This document shows positions 4,574 to 9,907 of a stretch of 9,907 nucleotides of DNA, in pieces. The stretch is taken from NCBI GenBank assembly GCA_038231615.1, contig JBBRLA010000294.1, positions 1-9,907 of the forward strand, given 5' to 3'. The position numbers were made by a program, and so were the translations under genes. Under the pieces are notes generated by a model. The model was not told the DNA's origin, ran no database searches, and saw only the letters and a list, made by a program, of their open reading frames with translations. This stretch comes from JBBRLA01 sp038231615. GTDB lineage: Bacteria > Myxococcota_A > Polyangia > Palsa-1104 > JAEUJZ01. Positions within the stretch are counted from its first letter, which is position 1, and every line of letters starts with the position of its first letter.

Positions 4574-6703
4574 GTGAACTTCGATCACCTGACTTCGATG
4601 CAGGCCCTGGCCCGAAAGGAGGCGCGGCGGGCGTCCAGTGGGTCTAATGATATCGGTGATGCCGGTGCTGCCGGTGATGCCGGCGGGCCCGATGGTTTCG
4701 GCGCCGGGGATTCCGCGCCGGCCGCCAAGATCTCTATGGATGATCGCCGCGGCGCTTCCGCGCTTGCGATTGGACGCACGGCCCGCGATTCGGCGGGGGC
4801 CCAGGCCATCGCCGCGGCTGCCGCTCGGGCCTTTGACGAGGGCCGCACCCTGCCGCAGGTGCTGACGCTGCTGCCGTCGTCGCTGCCCCACGAAGACTCG
4901 CTGCACCTTGTGCGGCTCTTGCGCCTGGAGGTGGCCGCGGCGGCGAGGTGGCGGGACGCGGGCCCCGGATCGTGGGCCGCCGTCGCCGCGGCTGCGGAGG
5001 ATGCCCTGCCGCTGCTCTCCGCCGAGTCGCCGGGCACGGTGCTGACCCGGGCCAGCGCGGCCCTGCTGTCGATCGCCCGGCAGGCCGGGGAAAAACCGCC
5101 GGGCGATGGCGGGACCGCCTCCGAGGCCCTGGGGGTGCGCCTCTTCAGCGAGGCGGCGGCGCGGCTTTTCACCGCGGATCGAGCGGCGGCGGGGGAACTG
5201 GCCGGCGAGGTGCCGGTGGACCAGCTCATCCAGACCGTCTTCGCCGGGGGGGACGTGACCGTCCTGCGCGAGCTGCGCGCCGCGCCCCACCGCCGGCTGG
5301 CTGCCGAGATGGGCTATCTGGTGGGCGTCCTTTCCGGGCAGCGTCCCGCGTGGTGGCCCGAGGTCTTGGCCCAGGTGAAGCGGCAGGGGGGCGAGGAGTT
5401 CGGCCCGCTCCCCGGCCTGCTTGCCGGCCTGGGAGAAGGGGTTCCCGACGCCGCGATCCGCGACGCTCTGCTGCTTTTCGCACGAGCGCTGCGGGCCACA
5501 GTGCGGCAGGGGGCGCTTTTGGCCTTGATCAAGCGGTACCGGGACGATGACGACCCGCGCGTGCGACGGGCGCTGCTGGCAGTGCCCCGCGACCCCAACG
5601 AGGGGGTGCGCGCCGAAGTGGCCGCGGCGCTGATTGCTAGCGAACACCGCGACGCTGCGCCCTTGGCGAGCGAACACCGCGACGCTGCGCCCGTGGCTGG
5701 CGAACACCGCGACGCTGCGCCCTTGGCTGGCGAACCGGGGCCGGGAAATCCGTTCGGCCTTCACGGTGAAGATGCCCGTCCGCGGCCCACGTCGCGGCAG
5801 GATGCCCAGGCGCTGCTGGTGCGGCTCTCGGATGATCCGTGCCCGGCGGTGCGGGCGGCGGCGGCGTGGTCCCTGCTTGCCTGCGATGAAGTGCCGGCCT
5901 CCGTGCAAGAGCTTTGCGCCACCGACCTCGCCGAGGGTTCCCTGGCCCTGCGTTACGGCGCCGCCCTGGCCGCGGCGTGCCTGGGCAGCAGCGAACCGGC
6001 GATCGGCCCGCTCCTGTGCCAGGGCATAAACGAGCTTTCCGACCGCGACGGCCCCGAGTGGGAGGGCCTTTCTCGCTGGCGCTCCGCCGGATGGCCCCTC
6101 GCGCTCTGGGCCAGCGACGAGGGAAACGGCCTGCTCCTGTACCAGCGCGCCGCCGATGAAGACCCAGGGCCAGGGCCAGGGGACCAAGGCGAGCGGTGGC
6201 TGACGGCGCTGGGGATGGCCATGCAGAGCGGCTTCCCCGGCCTCCGCCCGGTGCCTCCGGCGCTGCGCGACCGCTTGCAGATGCGCGCCATGAAGTTCCT
6301 CGGCGCCGATGGCGAGCGGACGCGGCTGGCGGCGGCCACGGTGCTGGGGCGCTGCGCCCCGGGGGATCGCCGGGTGCTGGACCTGCTGCTGGATCACTCC
6401 GGCGGCAATCTTTCGTCGCTGCCGCTCTTGCAGGTGCTGGCGCTCCTGTCTCAGGAGTTGGGCGCCACTTCGCCCCTGTCGGCACCGGCCTTCGTGCCCG
6501 GCCTGCTGTCCTGCGCCCGCGCGGGCGGTGCGGGCGATGAAGAGGCCGACGAATGCGCCCGCCTGGCGTTGATCTCGTTGGGAGAGCTTTCCCCGCCCAC
6601 CGATCGCGAAGTGCAGCCGGCGCTGCTGGCCCTGCTTGACGGCCCGATGCGCGATGGCGCCTACGATGCGTTGTGCCGCCTGGTCGCACGCGGCGCCGGC
6701 TGA
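4574..6703 (+). CDS. HEAT-repeat-like alpha-helical protein with a 10-residue tandem repeat
   Basis: The frame encodes 709 residues from GTG. The first 55 or so are Gly/Ala/Asp-rich and look disordered. The rest is a chain of Ala/Leu-rich helix pairs with HEAT signatures: DDDDPRVRRALLAV near residue 326, DDPCPAVRAAAAWSLLA near 420 and ERTRLAAATVLGRCAPGD near 580. HEAT repeats form curved solenoids that bind proteins or nucleic acids; no catalytic motif, signal peptide or membrane segment is visible. Residues 355-387 are three copies of a 10-residue unit of ASEHRDAAPL type plus a partial copy. They sit directly after a helix ending AEVAAALI and probably bulge out as a loop. The GTG start is supported only by TACGCT six bases upstream; Met-9 (4598) is an alternative. 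The gene is divergent from the TPR gene and is followed by two unknown genes on the same strand. Confidence 0.88.
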   Translation: MNFDHLTSMQALARKEARRASSGSNDIGDAGAAGDAGGPDGFGAGDSAPAAKISMDDRRGASALAIGRTARDSAGAQAIAAAAARAFDEGRTLPQVLTLLPSSLPHEDSLHLVRLLRLEVAAAARWRDAGPGSWAAVAAAAEDALPLLSAESPGTVLTRASAALLSIARQAGEKPPGDGGTASEALGVRLFSEAAARLFTADRAAAGELAGEVPVDQLIQTVFAGGDVTVLRELRAAPHRRLAAEMGYLVGVLSGQRPAWWPEVLAQVKRQGGEEFGPLPGLLAGLGEGVPDAAIRDALLLFARALRATVRQGALLALIKRYRDDDDPRVRRALLAVPRDPNEGVRAEVAAALIASEHRDAAPLASEHRDAAPVAGEHRDAAPLAGEPGPGNPFGLHGEDARPRPTSRQDAQALLVRLSDDPCPAVRAAAAWSLLACDEVPASVQELCATDLAEGSLALRYGAALAAACLGSSEPAIGPLLCQGINELSDRDGPEWEGLSRWRSAGWPLALWASDEGNGLLLYQRAADEDPGPGPGDQGERWLTALGMAMQSGFPGLRPVPPALRDRLQMRAMKFLGADGERTRLAAATVLGRCAPGDRRVLDLLLDHSGGNLSSLPLLQVLALLSQELGATSPLSAPAFVPGLLSCARAGGAGDEEADECARLALISLGELSPPTDREVQPALLALLDGPMRDGAYDALCRLVARGAG
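5636..5734 (+). repeat. 30-bp tandem repeat (three units plus a partial) inside the HEAT gene
   Basis: Units of 30 bp lie at 5636-5665, 5666-5695 and 5696-5725, with nine more bases of a fourth. The invariant core is cgaacaccgcgacgctgcgc. Only the flanks vary (gctag/gcgag/gctgg and ccttg/ccgtg). The unit is ten codons long, so gain or loss of copies stays in frame. Units are directly adjacent with no spacers, so this is not a CRISPR array. Confidence 0.93.
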
Positions 6704-6884
6704 TCGAAACTCCTTCGTTCCTGCCTTCCAGGGTTGGTTTCCCTACCCTCGCACCCAGGTTCCACAACCTGCGCCGGTTCCCTCCGCTCCCCGAGGACCC
6801 TGCGCCGGCTGCCTTTCGGGGTTGATTTCCCTGCCCCGCGCCCCATCTATCAAGCGGCAACGCACCCCAGCCGATGGAATTCGC
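6704..6884 (+). other. 181-base gap with two pairs of imperfect direct repeats
   Basis: No gene is supported here. A 24-base segment at 6721-6744 recurs at 6809-6832 with three differences; both contain gggttg followed by tttccct. A separate exact 18-base repeat cgccccatctatcaagcg lies at 6839-6856 and 6893-6910. Its second copy is inside the next gene and encodes APSIKR near the N-terminus. The bases ggaa (6876-6879) lie a few bases before the ATG at 6885 and may act as a weak ribosome binding site. No clear terminator follows the HEAT gene. Confidence 0.6.
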
Positions 6885-8054
6885 ATGACCCACGCCCCAT
6901 CTATCAAGCGCCCACACCCCGAGACCGCCGATCCCGATGCCGCCGCCGCCGATCTGAACGCCGAGGACGCGCACCTGCATGAAGCCGCCGCCGATCTGAA
7001 TGCCGAGGACGCGCATCTGCATGAAGCCGCCGCCGATCTGAATGCCGAGGACGCGCACCTGCATGAAGCCGCCGCCGATCTGAACGCCGAGGACGCGCAC
7101 CTGCATGAAGCCGCCGATGTCATGCCGCGCGGGGCCGCATACCTGGAACAAGACCCCGCGGCCTGCCACCCCGAGGCGTTCTCCGCCGCCGACGTGTTCG
7201 ACATCCTGCGCACCATCTGCCGCGCCACGCGGCGCATTCCCGTGGTCCGCCTGGCCCCCGAAGAGCGCATGGCCCTGTCCGGCTACGCCTTCATCGAGGG
7301 CGCCGATCTGATATACGAGACTGCCGACGCGCTCTCGCGGGAGCCCGAGATCTTCCGCGACATCCCCATCCGCCCCGAGGACCTGATCGGCCGGCAGCAG
7401 CGGGCGGCGGCGCTGACCGCCATCAGCGCCCTGTTCCGCGAGCTTTCCGACTGGACCGGCGATCTGGCGCTTCACGATCAGGCGGGCGCGGTGCGCGACT
7501 GCTTCGACGTGCTCGAACGAGTGCGCAGCGACGCAGGTGCGCCCTTTCCCACCCGCTTTGCCGTACGGCGCCGGCGGGCGATGGTGCTGCCCGAGAAGGT
7601 GCTGGACGATCGTCAGAAGCAAAAGATCCGAACCGCCCGGCACCGCGACCTGAAGGATCGCAAGGCCGTCGCCGAGGCCGGGGGCCAGCCCCTTTCGCCG
7701 TCTCCGCGAAAGCCGGGGGGGCCATCGGCCATCGCCCGCATCCGATCCCGGCGCGATGCGGATGGGCTGCTCTCGCGCTGGTCGGCGTTCCTGTCCGCGG
7801 CGAATCGTGCAGGCGCTGCGCGGTCCGTGCAGGATGTGCGCGCCGGGACTCAACCGGCACCCCTTGTGCCGGGTTGCGCAGCGCCCGATCGCGGACAAAC
7901 TATCCTTCATGGACACGAATCACCCGATCGACAGCCAGGGACAGGGTCTGCTGGGTCAGGTCCTGACACCGCTTTGTCTCGGAGAGATGGCGGATCGGAT
8001 TGCGGGACCGGGCGAGATCCGGCGGCGGACCGCGACGCTGCGGGCGGCGGCTGA
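6885..8054 (+). CDS. Hypothetical protein with four 14-residue tandem repeats
   Basis: I do not recognise this 389-residue protein. After the N-terminus MTHAPSIKRPHPETADPD, residues 20-75 are four copies of AAADLNAEDAHLHE, an acidic and His-containing unit that could form an amphipathic helix or coiled segment. Residues 100-225 or so are a mixed helical domain (FSAADVFDILRTICRATRR; AALTAISALFRELSDW; GAVRDCFDVLERVRSD). A very basic segment follows (RFAVRRRRAMVLPEKVLDDR; KIRTARHRDLKDRK), which might touch nucleic acid or protein. No signal peptide or membrane segment is visible. ATG 6885 is chosen because the open frame further upstream runs inside the HEAT gene and the 181-base gap. The last 49 codons overlap the next gene and read like shadow sequence (Gly/Asp/Ser-rich), so the real C-terminus may differ. 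Confidence 0.72.
   Translation: MTHAPSIKRPHPETADPDAAAADLNAEDAHLHEAAADLNAEDAHLHEAAADLNAEDAHLHEAAADLNAEDAHLHEAADVMPRGAAYLEQDPAACHPEAFSAADVFDILRTICRATRRIPVVRLAPEERMALSGYAFIEGADLIYETADALSREPEIFRDIPIRPEDLIGRQQRAAALTAISALFRELSDWTGDLALHDQAGAVRDCFDVLERVRSDAGAPFPTRFAVRRRRAMVLPEKVLDDRQKQKIRTARHRDLKDRKAVAEAGGQPLSPSPRKPGGPSAIARIRSRRDADGLLSRWSAFLSAANRAGAARSVQDVRAGTQPAPLVPGCAAPDRGQTILHGHESPDRQPGTGSAGSGPDTALSRRDGGSDCGTGRDPAADRDAAGGG
6942..7109 (+). repeat. Four 42-bp tandem repeats encoding AAADLNAEDAHLHE
   Basis: Units lie at 6942-6983, 6984-7025, 7026-7067 and 7068-7109. A start of a fifth unit (gccgccgat) follows. Units differ only at silent third positions (aacgcc/aatgcc, cacctg/catctg), so the protein repeat is identical in all four copies. 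The unit length of 14 codons keeps the frame when copy number changes. Confidence 0.96.
7854..7872 (+). other. Hairpin just upstream of the ATG at 7909
   Basis: The arms ccggcac (7854-7860) and gtgccgg (7866-7872) form a perfect 7-bp stem with the five-base loop ccctt. Flanking aa and tt can extend it past a one-base bulge. It ends 36 bases before the ATG of the next gene. No T-run follows, so termination is doubtful. It may be a translational control element or a leftover terminator of the upstream gene. Confidence 0.4.
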
Positions 8055-9552
8055 GGAGGCGGACCTGTACCACCTGAGTCAGGCGGTGCGGGCGGAGTTG
8101 GGTCACCCGCCGACCTTCTCGGAGACAGAGCTTTACCAGGCCTACGCCAACATGGTCGAGTCGGACCCGGAGCTGATGGCCACGGTGGGGATTGACCAGA
8201 AGGTGCCAGGGATCTTCAATCTGGACTGCGCGCTCCAGCAGCTCGGGGACGGGGCGGAGCAGGCGCTGGAGGTCGGGGACAAGGGGCTGTGCCTGCTTCT
8301 GGCGGACCTGTCGTCGAAGATCGATGCGACGACGACGGCCGAGGCGCAGATCGCGAGCGACCCGGAGGTGCCCATCGACGTGCAGCGGATGGTGGCGTCA
8401 ATCTGCGCCCCGCTGCGGGACGTGCAAAAAAGAGTGGAGGCGCTGGTGCAGGCCCGACGCGAGCGCGAGGACCGCGACCAGGCGCGGGTGCAGCATCGGC
8501 TGGCGGTGATGAACGCGGCGGCGGCGACCCCGCCTGCAGGCCCGAAGCGGGCCGGCAGGAAGGCCGCGGCGAGGGGAGCGGCCGGGGCGGCGGCGGCGAT
8601 GAGGGTCCCGCCAGCGGTGGGGAGCGACGCGGTCGGGGTGGCGGCGGCGAGGGGAGGGGCGGCGGTGGGGAGCCACGCGGCGAAGGGAGCGGCGGCGATG
8701 AGGGCCACGCCAGCGGTGGGGAGCGACGCGGCGAAGGGAGCAGCCGGGGTGGCGGCGGCGGCGGCTGTGACGAAGGGAGCGGCCGGAGCGGCGGCGGCGA
8801 AGGGAGCGGCCGGGGCGGCGGCGGCAAGCGAACCCGGGCAGCGCGCCCTGCGCCGATCGTCGCGGGAGGTGACGCGGGCTGCGAGACACGTCGCCGAGGC
8901 GGTCGCGGGCCTGGGCGTGGACGTTCCGGTGGCCCATGATCCGTGGGCCGCGGAGGTGCTGAGGGTCCAGATCGATCCCAGGGTGCGAAGCAAGGCCCGG
9001 GTGCTATCGCTGCTGCTCCCGGCGGTGCCGGCGCTTCTTTCGGAGCGGTCCGGGGTCAGTGACGAATGCCTGCGCGTCTCCCTGGACAAGCTGGGCCCGC
9101 TCACGGACTTTCGCATCGCCGCCCTGGAACTGCTCTCGGACGTGGCCGACAGTCGCGCGGTGGCGGCCCGGCTCCTTTATCGGCTGCGGGAGGAGATCCG
9201 TCGCCGCATCCAGGCTGCGCTGCCCGGGGGCGTGCAGTTCGGCGACCGGCAGCGGCGGCTCATGGCCTTGTGGGCGCCGGTCAAGTCACTGGAGGAGAGA
9301 CAGAAGGCGAACGCCGCGGAGCGGCAGACGGCGGGGGTGCGGAAGGCGGCGGCGCGGCAGGCCGAACTGGAGGGGACGCTGAGTCGCCAGGAACTGCTGG
9401 AGGTGATCATCGACTGCAAGGCGGATCGACCGGTGGACCCCACCCGCGCGGCGGCGGCCATGGCCACCTTGAAGGAGGTAAAGGAGGCGCGGGCCGCGGC
9501 GGTGGCGGAGATCCTGACGGGCGGGCCGCCTTCGCGGAAGAAGCGGTCTTGA
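7909..9552 (+). CDS. Hypothetical two-domain protein with Ala/Gly-rich linker
   Basis: I do not recognise this 547-residue protein. The N-terminal domain (about 1-200) is helical: LGQVLTPLCLGEMADRIAG, LYHLSQAVRAELGHPP, ELYQAYANMVESDPELMATV, VQRMVASICAPLRDVQKRVE, ending in a charged helix rich in Arg/Glu/Asp. Residues 203-307 are a low-complexity Ala/Gly/Lys/Arg linker with AVGSDA and KGAAGAAAA motifs, similar in composition to bacterial histone-H1-like tails. The C-terminal domain (308-547) is helical again (VLSLLLPAVPALLSERSG; LTDFRIAALELLSDVADS; VAARLLYRLREEIRRRI) and ends basic, GGPPSRKKRS. No signal peptide or membrane segment is visible. The frame is open from 7756, but ATG 7909 is chosen because the upstream part reads as shadow of the preceding gene. 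The overlap with that gene is 146 bases. The stop lies 11 bases from the convergent gene's stop. Confidence 0.8.
   Translation: MDTNHPIDSQGQGLLGQVLTPLCLGEMADRIAGPGEIRRRTATLRAAAEEADLYHLSQAVRAELGHPPTFSETELYQAYANMVESDPELMATVGIDQKVPGIFNLDCALQQLGDGAEQALEVGDKGLCLLLADLSSKIDATTTAEAQIASDPEVPIDVQRMVASICAPLRDVQKRVEALVQARREREDRDQARVQHRLAVMNAAAATPPAGPKRAGRKAAARGAAGAAAAMRVPPAVGSDAVGVAAARGGAAVGSHAAKGAAAMRATPAVGSDAAKGAAGVAAAAAVTKGAAGAAAAKGAAGAAAASEPGQRALRRSSREVTRAARHVAEAVAGLGVDVPVAHDPWAAEVLRVQIDPRVRSKARVLSLLLPAVPALLSERSGVSDECLRVSLDKLGPLTDFRIAALELLSDVADSRAVAARLLYRLREEIRRRIQAALPGGVQFGDRQRRLMALWAPVKSLEERQKANAAERQTAGVRKAAARQAELEGTLSRQELLEVIIDCKADRPVDPTRAAAAMATLKEVKEARAAAVAEILTGGPPSRKKRS
8515..8830 (+). repeat. 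Low-complexity Ala/Gly-coding region with degenerate repeats
   Basis: About 316 bases of gcggcg, ggagcg and gaaggg blocks encode the linker of the gene at 7909-9552. Two longer related copies, each reading AAMR, then two variable residues, then PAVGSDA, sit around 8599-8630 and 8695-8730. KGAAGAAAA recurs near the end. The composition leaves other frames open too (Gly-rich in the +1 frame, Pro-rich on the other strand), which explains several overlapping long ORFs. Confidence 0.75.
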
Positions 9553-9563
9553 ATCGATCGAAG

Positions 9564-9907
9564 TCAGCGCGAGGACGGCAGGCGGGTCTTCTTGATGCGC
9601 TGGACCAAACTCTTCAGTGCCACCTCGTCGGCGAGTATCACCGCGTCGTCGAACCAGGACTCCAGCACAGGCAGTCGGGTCTCGGCGCGGATGCGCCCCA
9701 TCAGCTTTTTGTCCGAGCAGTCGAAGCGGCGGGCAAGCAACTTGATCAGGGCCTCGGCCTTGCCCTCGGCCTTGCCCTCGGCCTTGCCCTCGGCCTTGCC
9801 CTCGGTCATGCCCAGGACCCTGCCCTCGGTCATGCCCAGGACCTTGCCCTCGGTCATGCCCTCGGTCATGCCCAGGACCCTGCCCTCGGCCCTGCCTTCC
9901 TTGATGA
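9564..9907 (-). CDS. C-terminal part of an Rpn-type/transposase-like protein (partial)
   Basis: The frame is open to the window edge, so the start lies outside. An ATG at 9869 is only an internal Met in the repeat array. The visible part begins IKEGRAEGRVLG and runs through twelve tetrapeptide units of the GMTE/GKAE/GRVL type. It ends in a helical module (ALIKLLARRFDCSDKKLMGR, then IRAETRLPVLESWFDDAVILADEVALKSLV). This EGxx-linker plus short C-terminal domain is the usual tail of Rpn-family proteins, PD-(D/E)XK nucleases linked to recombination; the nuclease domain itself would lie beyond the edge. It converges on the hypothetical gene ending at 9552 with an 11-base gap. Family call is moderately sure because only the tail is seen. 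Confidence 0.75.
   Translation of the reverse strand, partial: IKEGRAEGRVLGMTEGMTEGKVLGMTEGRVLGMTEGKAEGKAEGKAEGKAEALIKLLARRFDCSDKKLMGRIRAETRLPVLESWFDDAVILADEVALKSLVQRIKKTRLPSSR
9753..9896 (-). repeat. Array of twelve 12-bp units in the Rpn-type linker
   Basis: Twelve consecutive 12-bp units of three main types (ctcggccttgcc, ctcggtcatgcc, caggaccctgcc and close variants) fill this stretch. On the coding strand they spell, in order, GRAE GRVL GMTE GMTE GKVL GMTE GRVL GMTE and then GKAE four times. The four GKAE units at 9753-9800 are identical at DNA level, suggesting recent slippage. Two of the larger 24-bp periods (GMTE plus GKVL or GRVL) are also visible. Confidence 0.95.

Noticed and set aside
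5636..5734. CRISPR array
   Set aside because: Repeat units are directly adjacent with no spacers, lie in a reading frame, and no cas genes are present.
4556..6397. 613-residue minus-strand ORF antisense to the HEAT gene
   Set aside because: It is Arg/Gly/Pro/Gln-rich with no recognisable domain and mirrors the codon pattern of the HEAT gene; typical antisense shadow in GC-rich DNA.
6636..6884. Upstream extension of the 14-residue-repeat gene to an ATG inside the HEAT gene
   Set aside because: It would overlap the HEAT gene's end and translate the Pro/Arg-rich gap; the ATG at 6885 is more economical, although repeats leave some doubt.
7756..7908. Longer start for the two-domain hypothetical protein
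   Set aside because: The 51 extra residues are Arg/Cys/Pro-rich, unlike the helical sequence after the ATG at 7909, and lie inside the upstream gene.
5637..7916. 759-residue minus-strand ORF across the HEAT gene, gap and repeat gene
   Set aside because: It crosses two plus-strand genes and their gap, is low in complexity, and its repeats are the reverse readings of the tandem repeats.

Overview
The window is strongly GC-rich with G/C-ending codons. It carries a mix of proteins often seen together in large Myxococcota-type genomes: a secreted TPR plus formylglycine-generating-enzyme (SUMF1)-like protein, two Rpn-like proteins with Glu/Gly/Lys-rich tails, long TPR and HEAT helical-repeat proteins, and a decayed VapBC-type toxin-antitoxin pair. 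A myxobacterial (Polyangia-like) origin is therefore my inference. No rRNA, tRNA, phage gene or CRISPR array is visible.

Left part (1-2836), minus strand: an exported SUMF1-fold protein that lacks the two FGE catalytic cysteines, then an Rpn-like protein. Two stretches between and beyond them look like debris. One (2590-2706) keeps a recognisable SUMF1 C-terminus; the other (1334-1500) holds an unidentified tail. Middle part (2837-3263), plus strand: an intact antitoxin-like gene followed by a PIN toxin reduced to its first strand plus one internal motif. Next is a TPR protein (3264-4490, minus), divergent from a HEAT-repeat protein (4574-6703, plus).

Right part (4574-9552), plus strand: the HEAT protein is followed by two proteins I do not recognise. 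The first (6885-8054) has four exact-length 14-residue repeats near its N-terminus. The second (7909-9552) has two helical domains joined by an Ala/Gly-rich linker. Their reading frames overlap by 146 bases. This three-gene cluster is the best candidate for an undescribed functional unit, though the sequence does not reveal its job. At the right edge, a convergent Rpn-type gene enters with a 144-bp array of 12-bp units and the C-terminal domain.

Two themes cross the window. Five tandem repeat arrays (units of 12, 12, 30, 42 and 51 bp) all lie inside genes and all have units divisible by three, so copy number can change without breaking the frame. In addition, four first-in-transcript genes have a TAnnnT hexamer exactly six bases before the start codon and no Shine-Dalgarno sequence, which suggests leaderless transcripts.
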